From Hyphomonadaceae bacterium (GTDB lineage: Bacteria; Pseudomonadota; Alphaproteobacteria; Caulobacterales; Aquidulcibacteraceae): a DNA stretch of 64,000 nt. How positions within the stretch are numbered: the stretch's first letter is position 1; the number at the start of each line of letters is the position of its first letter. This document shows, one piece after another, positions 44,117-52,769 of this stretch. The DNA lies in assembly GCA_016791425.1 (NCBI GenBank), contig JAEUMQ010000017.1, forward strand, positions 248,001 through 312,000, read 5' to 3'. Position numbers and translations under genes: made by a program. Under the pieces are notes generated by a model. That model saw only the letters and a list, made by a program, of their open reading frames with translations. It did no database searches and had not been told where the DNA came from.

Positions 44117-45072
44117 CACTCGCCCTTCACATAAGCCCTGAACGCGCGCGCGAGCATGCGGGTCGCGGCGAGTTTGTCTGCAAGGGGCAGCGCGATCGGC
44201 GGCCCCATGTCGGTCTTGTTGGCGTCCACGATGTAAAGCCGTCCCTCGCCTTTGTCCCGCAGCACGTCCACGCCGCCCCAGTCAAGTCCGAGTCTCCGCG
44301 CAAAATCGCCGATACGCGAAAGTTCGTCCACGGAGAACAGTTGTTCCGGTAGGGCGAGCTCCACTTCGCTGTTGTCGTTGCCGAACCGGGCGTCGATCGG
44401 CCGCCGCTTGATGAATACGCAGATCGGCTTGCCGCCGACGGTGGGGCAACGGAAGTCCTCCACCAGCTCGCGGCCGCGCGCGTCCCGCTTTTGCGAACGA
44501 TTGTCGATGAGGCGCTGATAGACGTGCCCTGGCCTGGGCGCGGCCGGACATTCGATGGTCCTTCCGTCATGCGCGCCGTTGAGCTCGGACTTCTCCACCG
44601 CCGGCCCCGTGTGCCGCGTGGGCTCCAGTGCAAGCGGATAGCCGAACGCGGCCTCGAACGCCGCCGCGATCCGCGATTTGGAAACGTCCGTGCAGTTGAA
44701 ATTGATCAGCCGCGCGTCGGTCCGCCGCGTCGCCGGCGGTGCATTGTCCGACCAGGTCGCGTCCTCGAAATGCATCAGCACGTCGGCCTGCGCGATCGGC
44801 GCGAGCCGCCCCCCCGCGAGGCGCATGACCGGCCAGATGAGATACCAAGGCCGTCCCCGATCGGGCGCACAGGCCATCGTGAACGCGGGCGCGGTTCTGG
44901 CCGCCTCCTTCTGCACGGCGAAGAAATAGCGCAGCCAGGATTGCAGATCCGCCGCCAGCGAGCGCGAGAAGGGCACTCGCGCGCCGGTCTTGCGATAGAC
45001 CACCGCCGTCGGCCCGACCTCGAACTCCCCGAACCAGAGCGGCCCGCGCCGCGAATCCGCCTTGGCGTTCAT
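44116..45072 (-). CDS. ATP-grasp-like protein of unknown function
   Basis: The protein has 318 residues, with no signal peptide. The C-terminal part (LDWGGVDVLRDKGEGRLYIVDANKTDMGPP) looks like the Mg-ATP-binding end of an ATP-grasp domain, with acidic and Asn ligands (D in GGVDV, D and N in VDANKTD). The KRRPIDARFGND segment may be the phosphate-binding strand. I do not recognise the family; the ATP-grasp label is by pattern only. It is translationally coupled to the MBL-fold hydrolase downstream. Confidence 0.6.
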   Translation of the reverse strand: MNAKADSRRGPLWFGEFEVGPTAVVYRKTGARVPFSRSLAADLQSWLRYFFAVQKEAARTAPAFTMACAPDRGRPWYLIWPVMRLAGGRLAPIAQADVLMHFEDATWSDNAPPATRRTDARLINFNCTDVSKSRIAAAFEAAFGYPLALEPTRHTGPAVEKSELNGAHDGRTIECPAAPRPGHVYQRLIDNRSQKRDARGRELVEDFRCPTVGGKPICVFIKRRPIDARFGNDNSEVELALPEQLFSVDELSRIGDFARRLGLDWGGVDVLRDKGEGRLYIVDANKTDMGPPIALPLADKLAATRMLARAFRAYVKGE

Positions 45073-45141
45073 TTTGCAGCGCCTGTTCCGATGCGGCACA
45101 CGTTTTGGCGGATCTGCTTTTTCATTGCGGAGCGAATCCGC

Positions 45142-45255
45142 ATGATCTGCCTTGCGCTCGCGCTCTTGGCGGCCTGGAAGGCGTTCGGCGGCGCGGTGCA
45201 GCCGCGGCAAGCCGAGCCCCAGGCTAGTGAGCGCGGCGCCATGGCTCAGCCCTGA
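45142..45255 (+). CDS. Candidate small secreted peptide (37 aa)
   Basis: An ATG at 45142 opens a 37-residue frame starting MICLALALLAAWKAFGGAV, a possible signal sequence, with GGAG ten bases upstream. It lies in the 173-base divergent gap and overlaps the last 10 bases of the convergent TIGR01244 gene. No similarity is recognised, and it could be chance. Confidence 0.25.
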   Translation: MICLALALLAAWKAFGGAVQPRQAEPQASERGAMAQP

Positions 45256-45668
45256 CGCGCGCCCAGCGCGGGCCGCAACGCCGAAAGGTCGTAGCCGGCC
45301 GCGCGCCCCAATCCGATGATCTCATCCGCCGGCCGCTTGCCCGCCTGCGTCAGCGCCCACAGTGAGATCGAGCGCGTCCCGGTGCGGCAATAGGCGAGCA
45401 CCGGGCCATCCGCGGCGCCAAACGCGGCCTGCGCCGCCGCCACCCCGTCGCGCAGCGTGGACCCTGTCACCGGCAGGTCGAAATAGGCCAGTCCCGCGGC
45501 CTCCGCGGCGCGGCGCGCGTCAGCGCTTGTCATCTGGCCGGGCGCCTCGTTGTCGGGACGGTTGTTCACCACGGCGCGAAAGCCCGCGGCCTTGGCGCGC
45601 GCGAAATCCGCTTCCGTGAGTTGTCCGGCCACGGCGAAATCGGGCGTTACCTGGATGAAGTCCGCCAT
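45246..45668 (-). CDS. TIGR01244 family phosphatase/sulfurtransferase-like protein
   Basis: The protein has 140 residues. It contains the Cys-based loop LAYCRTGTRS (C-x5-R), typical of dual-specificity phosphatase-like or sulfurtransferase domains, preceded by VNNRPDNEAPGQ. Members are linked to the Blh/persulfide dioxygenase system and stand alone or fuse to MBL or rhodanese domains. ATG 45668 fits the family start DFIQVTPDFAVAGQL. Confidence 0.88.
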   Translation of the reverse strand: MADFIQVTPDFAVAGQLTEADFARAKAAGFRAVVNNRPDNEAPGQMTSADARRAAEAAGLAYFDLPVTGSTLRDGVAAAQAAFGAADGPVLAYCRTGTRSISLWALTQAGKRPADEIIGLGRAAGYDLSALRPALGARQG

Positions 45669-45798
45669 CCCGCCTCCTACGCCCCGCGGCCCTGCAGCGT
45701 TGCAGCACGCCTCGTGGGCGCGCGGCATCGTTGGCATGAACCGCCTTGAAAGGAAAGCGAGCCCCCGGGCGGAGAAGGGCGATCCTGAAGCGCGGGTT

Positions 45799-46419
45799 CT
45801 ATTCCTCGCGCCGCACCCGATGGCCGGCGCCGCCGCGATCTGAGATCAGCCTGAAGCTTCCCATCGAGGCCCGCCTGATCGTCACGCTGTCGCCGGCTTG
45901 TACATTGCCCGTGCGCTGCGCCTCGACCTGGGTCCAGATCTGACCGTTCGTGAGGATGAAGGCGTGGCGCCCGTTCCCGCGGTCGCTCACCCGCTCGATC
46001 ACCGCCTGCACCCGATTGAGCCCGTCCTCGTCGCGATCGGGCCCCGCCGTCGCCGGAGCAGCGATGGCGGATGCCGCCGTCTCCGGCCGGGCCGCGGACC
46101 GCGCGCCCAGATTGAAGCGCGGCACGAGGCGGGAGAGGCTGGGCAGGTTGAAGCCGAAAGAGTCGCGCTCGACTTCCTCCACGCGGGCCCGATCGACCGC
46201 CACGAAGTCGCCGCCGCTCTCGGCCTGGCGAAGCCGCCCGACCGCCGCATCATAGCAGGCCAGCCGTTCGCCCTCGTCCCGCGTCTCGGCGCAGGCATAG
46301 ACCCGCGCCAATGCCGAGGGCGTCGCTTCGCCGGACGCCTGCGCCCAAGCCCCGGTCGACGCCGCCCACACAAGCCCTCCCAGGGCCAGCGCCGCCGCTC
46401 GAATTGCCCGTCTGTCCAT
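45799..46419 (-). CDS. Hypothetical exported protein
   Basis: The protein has 206 residues with a signal peptide (about 1-27, ending AWAQ). ARVYACAETRDEGERLACYD is the C-x(n)-RLxCYD pattern seen in several secreted proteins of unknown function, with a likely disulfide. The C-terminal part (about 135-200) looks like an OB/SH3-type beta fold (FILTNGQIWTQVE ... GDSVTIRRASMGSF RLI). It is divergent from the TonB receptor across 483 bases. Confidence 0.75.
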   Translation of the reverse strand: MDRRAIRAAALALGGLVWAASTGAWAQASGEATPSALARVYACAETRDEGERLACYDAAVGRLRQAESGGDFVAVDRARVEEVERDSFGFNLPSLSRLVPRFNLGARSAARPETAASAIAAPATAGPDRDEDGLNRVQAVIERVSDRGNGRHAFILTNGQIWTQVEAQRTGNVQAGDSVTIRRASMGSFRLISDRGGAGHRVRREE

Positions 46420-46902
46420 TGGATCGGTGTCCCCGCGTTCCCACTGCTTTTGCCCACTTTAAGGGCGCGCACGGCCCTGTCAGCAGGTTCTGGCGCCCCC
46501 AGCGTTTCTCGCGATCGACGAGGGCGGCCGATTGCGACGAGAGGCGCGAATTCGACGACAAAGCGTTGCTCCGCCCGCCCGTCACGCACATTTGCGCCTG
46601 CTTTTGGCCGCGCGACGAATGCCATTTGTCGATGCAAATGCTTGATTGATCGCAGGATTGCCCGCCAAAACGGCGCCCGGCCCGACTGCTGCGGCTTTTC
46701 CGCCACAGTTCCGCCCCGACCACTAACAAGTCTTAACCATTCGTTGACGCTTGAGCGACTGGTGGGCCAAGTTCGCCTCCAGAATGCAGGGGTGAGGGCC
46801 CCTGCGCGCCGGAGGCGTGCACTTCGCGGGATACAAGGCTCAAAGAGGCCGCCCGCGCTCATCGCCGCATCCGTCGTTTTGGGTATGACTTGGAGGTTCG
46901 AC
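46420..46902. other. 483-base non-coding region before the TonB receptor
   Basis: No convincing gene is seen. Features noted: a local AT-rich patch ending CTTAACCATTCGTTGACG at about 46732-46749, which could hold a -35 element, and a GCAGGGG...CCCCTGC hairpin at 46786-46805 in the probable leader. The strong Shine-Dalgarno GGAGG at 46892-46896 belongs to the receptor. The length is unusual in this compact window, so it may hold regulatory sites or a small RNA that I cannot resolve. Confidence 0.4.
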
Positions 46903-49851
46903 GTGAAAAGCTGGCTGAACAAGGACCGCCTGTTGGCGGGGACGATTATTGCAGGCGTGTCGGCTCTCGGCTTGGCCGGTCCGGCGGTTGCGCAAAGCGG
47001 CGACGAGATCATCGTCACCGGTTCGCGGATCCCGCAGCCGAACCTGGTCACCACGAGCCCGGTGACCCAGATCACCGCCGAAGACGTCACGACCCAGGGC
47101 GTCACCCGCATCGAAGACCTTGTGAACCAGCTGCCGCAGGCCTTCGCCGCGCAGCAATCGACGGTTTCGAACGGCGCGTCCGGCACCGCGACCGTCAACC
47201 TCCGCGGCCTCGGCTCGGCCCGCACCCTCGTCCTGATCGACGGCCGCCGCATGGTCTACGGCTCGCCGATCGACGCCGCCGCCGACTTGAACCAGATCCC
47301 GGGCCCGCTCGTTGAGCGCGTCGAAGTCCTCACTGGCGGCGCGTCGGCCGTCTACGGGTCGGACGCCGTCGCCGGCGTCGTCAACTTCGTGATGAAGAAG
47401 GATTTCGAGGGCATCCGCTTCGACGCCCAGTACGGCTTCTATCAGCACGGCAACGATTATGACGGCGTGGGCTATCTGCGTGAGGAAATCGCGTTCCGCG
47501 CTCTGACGAACTCGTCCCAGTTCGCGCTGCCCGACGACGTGGTCGATGGCTACGGCAAGGAAGGCACGATCATCCTCGGCATGGCCTCTCCCGACGGGAA
47601 GGGCAATGTCACGGCGTACGTGAACTACCGCACCAACGACGCGATCCTGCAGCGCGACCGCGATTATTCGGCGTGCGCGCTCGGCGCCCCGTCCACCGCG
47701 GCCCGCTCTTCGTACACGTTCACCGGCGCCCACTGGACCTGCGGCGGCTCCGGCACGGCCTATCCCGGCACGTTCACGGACTTCGCAACGTTCAGCTACA
47801 CGATCGGCTCGAACAACGAGTTCCGGAACTTCGTGGCCGCGACCGACCAGTACAATTTCGGTCCGACGAACTACTACCAGCGCCCGGATGAGCGCTACAC
47901 GCTCGGCGCCTTCGGCCACTACGAGATCACACCGTGGATGGAAGCGTACACGCAGCTGATGTTCTCGGATTACACCTCGCAGGCGCAGATCGCGCCGGCC
48001 GGCGTGTTCTTCGACACCTCGACCATCAATTGCGACAACCCGCTCCTCACCGCGACGATGAAGACGTCGATCGGCTGCACGCCGTCGCTCATCTCCTCGG
48101 GCGGGTCGGTGCCGTTCTACATCGGACGCCGCAACGTCGAAGGCGGCGGTCGTCAGGACAATTTCGAGTACGAATCCTATCGCGCGGTCTTCGGCCTCCG
48201 CGGTCCTCTGGTCGAGGGCTGGGACTACGATGTGTCCGCGAGCTACTCGAAGGTCACCATGACGCGGGTGGTCGACAACTACTTCGCGATCGACCGCATC
48301 CAGAAGGCGCTCGACGTCATCGCTGGTCCCGGCGGCACGCCGGTGTGCCGCTCAGGCTCCGGCGACGGCTGCGTTCCCTACAACGTGTTCCGGATCGGCG
48401 GCGTGACGCAGGAAGCGCTCGACTACATGTCGATCCCGCTGATGGAGATCGGCGACACGACCCAGCAGATCGTTTCGGCCACCATCACGGGCGATCTGGG
48501 CTTCACCAGCCCCGCGGCCGAGACCAATTGGCAGGTCGCGTTCGGCGTCGAGTACAAGCGTGACTCGATCTCGTCGATCACGGACGCCAACTGGGCCACG
48601 GCGAACGCCTCCGGCCTCGGCGGCCCGACGATCGGTCTCTCCGGCGTGGTCGATAACACCGACTTCTTCGGCGAGTTGCGCGCGCCGCTGGTGGAGGGCA
48701 AGCCCTTCGCCGACATCATCTCGCTCGAGCTCGCTTATCGTCGTTCGACCTACAGCACGGACGCCGAGACCGAGACCTACAAGATCGGCGGCGACTGGGC
48801 CCCGACCGAGGACATCCGGTTCCGCGGCTCCTACCAACGCGCCGTCCGCGCGGCCAACGTGATCGAGCTCTTCTCGGCCCAGGGCTTCAACCTGTTCGAC
48901 ATGAACGATGATCCCTGCGACGGGACCGATCCGGGCGGCGACGGCGTCGCCTCGTCGGCGGTTTGCGTCGGCTCCAACCCCTGGCAGGTGACGGCGGCGC
49001 AGCGCGCGGCCGGCGCGCTGACCAGCCCGGCCGGCCAGTACAACTTCCTGCAGGGCGGCAACCCGAACGTGAGCCCGGAAACGGCCGACACGTACACCAT
49101 CGGGTTCGTGTTCACGCCGACCTTCCTGGAAGGCTTCAGCCTTTCGGTCGACTGGTACGAGATCAAGGTCGAAGACCTCATCTCGATCGTGTCGCCCGAC
49201 GTGAGCGTCACGCAGTGCTTCAACAACAACAACATCGCGCTCTGCAATCTCATCAACCGGAACCCCGCCAACGGGTCGCTTTGGGTCGGCAGCGGCAACG
49301 TCGTCGGTCTGAACACCAACATCGGGTACCTGCTGACGTCGGGCTACGACGTCAACGCGTCCTACTCGTTGGACATCGGCGAGATGGGCGGCTTGAACTT
49401 CGGCTTCGTCGGCACCTGGCTCGACAAGCTGAAGACCAACAACGGTCCTGGCCTCGGCGAGTACGACTGCAAAGGCGATTTCGGCGGGTCCGCTTGCGGC
49501 GTCCCGAGCCCCGAATGGCGTCACCGCTTCCGCGTGTCGTGGGAGACGCCGTGGGATCTCGAGCTGTCCGGCACGTGGCGCTATTACGGCGAAGTCACCA
49601 ATGCGGGCGGCGACGGCAAGCCGATCACTGGCCGGATCGACTCGGTTTGGGATGCCGAGAACTATTACGATCTCGCCGGCAACTGGGCCGTGAAGGACAA
49701 CATCACGTTCCGCGCCGGTGTGAACAACATCCTCGACAACGACCCGCAGCTGTCGAACCTCGTCGGCACTACGGGTAACGGCAACACCTTCCCGCAGACG
49801 TACGACGCTCTGGGCCGTTGGGTGTTCGCCGGCATCACCCTCGACTTCTAA
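46903..49851 (+). CDS. TonB-dependent outer-membrane receptor
   Basis: The protein has 982 residues. A signal peptide (about 1-30, ending AVAQ) is followed by a TonB-box-like segment DEIIVTGSRIPQ, then the plug domain with NLRGLGSARTLVLIDGRR and TGGASAVYGSDAVAGVVN. The remainder is the 22-strand barrel, ending in aromatic FAGITLDF as needed for Bam insertion. It imports a large substrate energised by TonB-ExbBD; the ligand is unknown. GTG 46903 is chosen over ATG 46885 because GGAGG lies six bases upstream. A strong terminator follows, then a TPR-hydroxylase and a convergent TPR-sulfotransferase. Confidence 0.93.
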   Translation: MKSWLNKDRLLAGTIIAGVSALGLAGPAVAQSGDEIIVTGSRIPQPNLVTTSPVTQITAEDVTTQGVTRIEDLVNQLPQAFAAQQSTVSNGASGTATVNLRGLGSARTLVLIDGRRMVYGSPIDAAADLNQIPGPLVERVEVLTGGASAVYGSDAVAGVVNFVMKKDFEGIRFDAQYGFYQHGNDYDGVGYLREEIAFRALTNSSQFALPDDVVDGYGKEGTIILGMASPDGKGNVTAYVNYRTNDAILQRDRDYSACALGAPSTAARSSYTFTGAHWTCGGSGTAYPGTFTDFATFSYTIGSNNEFRNFVAATDQYNFGPTNYYQRPDERYTLGAFGHYEITPWMEAYTQLMFSDYTSQAQIAPAGVFFDTSTINCDNPLLTATMKTSIGCTPSLISSGGSVPFYIGRRNVEGGGRQDNFEYESYRAVFGLRGPLVEGWDYDVSASYSKVTMTRVVDNYFAIDRIQKALDVIAGPGGTPVCRSGSGDGCVPYNVFRIGGVTQEALDYMSIPLMEIGDTTQQIVSATITGDLGFTSPAAETNWQVAFGVEYKRDSISSITDANWATANASGLGGPTIGLSGVVDNTDFFGELRAPLVEGKPFADIISLELAYRRSTYSTDAETETYKIGGDWAPTEDIRFRGSYQRAVRAANVIELFSAQGFNLFDMNDDPCDGTDPGGDGVASSAVCVGSNPWQVTAAQRAAGALTSPAGQYNFLQGGNPNVSPETADTYTIGFVFTPTFLEGFSLSVDWYEIKVEDLISIVSPDVSVTQCFNNNNIALCNLINRNPANGSLWVGSGNVVGLNTNIGYLLTSGYDVNASYSLDIGEMGGLNFGFVGTWLDKLKTNNGPGLGEYDCKGDFGGSACGVPSPEWRHRFRVSWETPWDLELSGTWRYYGEVTNAGGDGKPITGRIDSVWDAENYYDLAGNWAVKDNITFRAGVNNILDNDPQLSNLVGTTGNGNTFPQTYDALGRWVFAGITLDF

Positions 49852-49867
49852 GTCATACGCAACGCCT

Positions 49868-49902
49868 CGGCGGCGGGCTCCGGCCCGCCGCCGTTTTCTT
49901 TT
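49868..49902 (+). terminator. Intrinsic terminator after the TonB receptor
   Basis: A perfect 11-base-pair GC stem (49868-49878 with 49883-49893) and a 4-base loop TCCG are followed by TTTTCTTTT. It begins 16 bases after the receptor stop codon, a classic Rho-independent terminator. Confidence 0.92.
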
Positions 49903-49979
49903 CTCCAGCCGCATCTTAGGGCAGTGAACGCAGACCGCCGGGCCCCGCGCCGTAGCGCCTTCGCGAAGGACGCCGCGCC

Positions 49980-51128
49980 TTGACCGCTCCCGAAGCTCTC
50001 GCCGATCCCGCGCAGGACGACGCCCGCGCCGCGCTCGCCTCCTTCTCCCGTCTCATCGATGCAAATCCGAACGACGCCGCCGCCTGGTTCGGCGCCGCAG
50101 TCGCGCATGTGCGTCTCGGCGACGAAGGCGCCGCGACGATCGCCCTGCAGAAGACGCTGACGCTCGCGCCGCGCCATTTCGGCGCCCTCATCCTCAGCGG
50201 CGACGTCTTCTCCCGCCGCGGAGATCTGCGCGCCGCCGCCGCGTTCTATGCGTCCGGCGTGCGTTTCGCGCCGCAGGATGCGCCCCCGCCGGTCGCGCGC
50301 GAGATCGCGCGCGCGGAGCAGAATTGCGTCCGCATCGCCGAGGAATTCCAATCGCATCTCGCGTCGCGCCTGAGCGCCGCCGGCTTCGATCCGAGCCGCT
50401 CGAGTCCGGGCTTCGCCAAGTCACTCGCCGCGTTTAATGGCGGACCGCGCCTGCACACCGCGCAGAAGCCGCGTTTCTATTGCTTCCCCGATTTGCCCGA
50501 TACGCCTTTCTACGATCGCAAGGACTTCGCCTGGGCGCCGGCGCTCGAAGCTGCGACCGATGCAATCGCCGAAGAGCTCGCCGGCGTGCTGCGCATGCCT
50601 GAGGCGTTCGCGCCTTATGTGAAAGCGGACAAGTCGCGCCCCGCCACCAACGATCGCGGCATGCGCGACAATCCCGATTGGAGCGCCTGCCATCTGATCG
50701 AGAATGGCGCGATCGCGCCGAAGATGGCCGAGGCCTGTCCGCGCACGATGGCCGCGCTGAAGCATGTGCCGCTCGCCGCCGTGCCCGGCCGCTCGCCGTC
50801 GGTGCTCTTTTCGCTTCTGCAGCCGGGCATGCACATCCCGCCGCACCATGGCTTCGTGAACACGCGCCTGATCGGCCATCTGCCGCTTATCACGCCGCCG
50901 AACTGCCTCTTCCGCGTCGGGCCCGAGACCCGCGAATGGGAGCAAGGCAAGCTCATGCTGTTCAACGACACCATCGAGCACGAGGCCTGGAACAAGTCCG
51001 ATCGCCTCCGCGTCGTGCTGCTGTTCGATTTCTGGCGTCCCGAGCTGACGGAGGAGGAGCGCACGCTCGTCCGCGCGCTTTTCCAGGCTGTCGATTCCTA
51101 CGGAACCAAGGCCGCCAGCTGGTCCTGA
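49980..51128 (+). CDS. TPR - aspartyl/asparaginyl beta-hydroxylase domain protein
   Basis: The protein has 382 residues. Residues 10-110 are tetratricopeptide repeats; residues ~200-365 are the Asp/Asn beta-hydroxylase (AspH-like) cupin. Iron ligands are seen in IPPHHGFVNTRLIGHLPL and FNDTIEHEAWN, the usual H...H pair of this family, with the Arg/Asn for 2-oxoglutarate between them. It is expected to hydroxylate Asp or Asn side chains in a protein or peptide. Start TTG 49980. It ends 1 base before the convergent TPR-sulfotransferase and follows a TonB receptor. Confidence 0.87.
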   Translation: MTAPEALADPAQDDARAALASFSRLIDANPNDAAAWFGAAVAHVRLGDEGAATIALQKTLTLAPRHFGALILSGDVFSRRGDLRAAAAFYASGVRFAPQDAPPPVAREIARAEQNCVRIAEEFQSHLASRLSAAGFDPSRSSPGFAKSLAAFNGGPRLHTAQKPRFYCFPDLPDTPFYDRKDFAWAPALEAATDAIAEELAGVLRMPEAFAPYVKADKSRPATNDRGMRDNPDWSACHLIENGAIAPKMAEACPRTMAALKHVPLAAVPGRSPSVLFSLLQPGMHIPPHHGFVNTRLIGHLPLITPPNCLFRVGPETREWEQGKLMLFNDTIEHEAWNKSDRLRVVLLFDFWRPELTEEERTLVRALFQAVDSYGTKAASWS

Positions 51129-51129
51129 T

Positions 51130-52671
51130 CTATTCCTCGCCGATCGCGCCAAGCGCGTCGCGCAAGGGCTGCAGCCGCTCCGCATAGTTCCGCCATCGTC
51201 CCGACGATCGCTCGTGCAGCTTCTCGCGCACCTGCCAGACGCTCGCGGTCTTCACGCTGCCTTGCCGCTCGTGGAACGATAGGCACGCGTCCTCCCAATC
51301 CAGTCCGCAGAACGCAAGCGTCCGCTCCACCTCCGTGCGCGGATCGCGCACCAGCGCGTCGTAGGAGACATCGAGAATGTCGTCGCCGAAAAGCGTCTTC
51401 CAGTGCGCCATCATGCGCCGGTACTGCGCATAATGATGCCCGATGTCCGCAAGATCGAGCGCATAGCTCATCGAATGGTCGATGTGCAGGAAGTAGATCG
51501 AGAGGCAATTGTCCATCGGCGCGCGCGTCGTGTGCACGATGCGCGCATGCGGAAAGAGGCTCTTGATAAGCCCGATATGCATGAAATTGTCCGGCCGCTT
51601 GTCCGTCACGAGGTCCGCGTCGGGGAAGAGCTGCGCCACGCTCGCCCGATAGCGCGCCGCATGCGTCGCAAGCTCGCTCGCCGAGAGGCGCTTCCCGCCG
51701 AGCTCCCCCGCCAGCGCCGGCAGGAACGGCAGCTCGCCGCCGGCCTCCACGCCCGAATGACTGGCGATGATCTGCTCCACCAGCGTCGAGCCGGAGCGAA
51801 ACATGCCGCAGATGAACACCGGCGCGCGCCCCGCCTCAGCCCCCTGTGCGAACTGCGCTTGCGCGAGCGGCTTCTGGTAGCGCGCGATCTGCGCGTCGAT
51901 CTGCGCCTCGAAGCCGCGCCGGTCGTACCGCGGCGCCGGCTGCGCGCTCGCGCGCGAGAGCGCGTTCGCCCGCGCATAGGCCTCGAACGCCGCATCATGC
52001 GAGCCGCAATCGTCGAGCGCCTTGCCGAGCGCGAACGTCATGAGCGCACCCGCCGCCGCATCCTGCGTCTGCGCGAGCGCGCACCGCAGCGAGCCGATCA
52101 CCGGATGCGCGCAGTCCCCGATCCGCTGCAGGTTCGCCAGCCGCGACAGCGCGTGCGCATCCATCGCGTCCACGCCGAGCACGCGCTCGTAAAGCGCGAT
52201 CGCTTCCTCGCGACGCCCCTGGTCCTCGCGCAGATTGCCGAGATTGAGCAGGGCGGGCGCGAAGCGCGGATTCTTCTCCAGCGCCAGATTGAGCTCGCGC
52301 TCCGCCTCGCCCTCGCGCCGCAGATGATCCGCCAGGATCGCCGCGCGATTGACGTGCGCTTCCTCCGGCTCGCTGACGCCAAGCTCGATGGCCCGCGCGT
52401 AGGAGAAGAGGGCCTCGCTGAAGCGCCCCGACATCCGCTGGGCGACCGCGTGATTGAACCACCAGGTCGGGTGCTCGGGCCGGAGCGCCAGGAGCGCGCG
52501 ATAGGCGGCCTCGGCCTCCGCCCACCGACCTTGTCCGAGGAGGGCCGAAGCAAGACGAGGGTCCGGAGCGTTCACCCCGCCAAGGTGGAGAAGCCGCCCC
52601 CCGCCCGCAACCCCGTTGAATTGTCGCCGCGCCGCTGCTAGCTCGGCGTCCGTGACCAGAGCAGGATTCAT
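51130..52671 (-). CDS. TPR-containing sulfotransferase
   Basis: The protein has 513 residues. N-terminal tetratricopeptide repeats (about 35-220) precede a sulfotransferase domain with an intact PAPS 5'-phosphate loop, FICGMFRSGSTLVEQI (about residue 295), and the 3'-phosphate region HTTRAPMDNCLSIYF. It resembles the tyrosylprotein-type/heparan-type sulfotransferases and would sulfate a protein or glycan. It is convergent with the TPR-hydroxylase gene and divergent from ileS. Compare the degenerate paralogue at 40075. Confidence 0.9.
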   Translation of the reverse strand: MNPALVTDAELAAARRQFNGVAGGGRLLHLGGVNAPDPRLASALLGQGRWAEAEAAYRALLALRPEHPTWWFNHAVAQRMSGRFSEALFSYARAIELGVSEPEEAHVNRAAILADHLRREGEAERELNLALEKNPRFAPALLNLGNLREDQGRREEAIALYERVLGVDAMDAHALSRLANLQRIGDCAHPVIGSLRCALAQTQDAAAGALMTFALGKALDDCGSHDAAFEAYARANALSRASAQPAPRYDRRGFEAQIDAQIARYQKPLAQAQFAQGAEAGRAPVFICGMFRSGSTLVEQIIASHSGVEAGGELPFLPALAGELGGKRLSASELATHAARYRASVAQLFPDADLVTDKRPDNFMHIGLIKSLFPHARIVHTTRAPMDNCLSIYFLHIDHSMSYALDLADIGHHYAQYRRMMAHWKTLFGDDILDVSYDALVRDPRTEVERTLAFCGLDWEDACLSFHERQGSVKTASVWQVREKLHERSSGRWRNYAERLQPLRDALGAIGEE

Positions 52672-52769
52672 CCGTCGAATTCGCCGCCCGGCCCGCCCCT
52701 AAAAGCGCATGAGCGCGGGGTGCGGGACCGGGATTCCTGCTATTTCCCGACATTCCGACGGAGAGACGA

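Noticed and set aside
46885-46903. ATG 46885 as the start of the TonB receptor
   Set aside because: The GGAGG ribosome site would lie inside that start; GTG 46903 is correctly spaced and gives a normal signal peptide.
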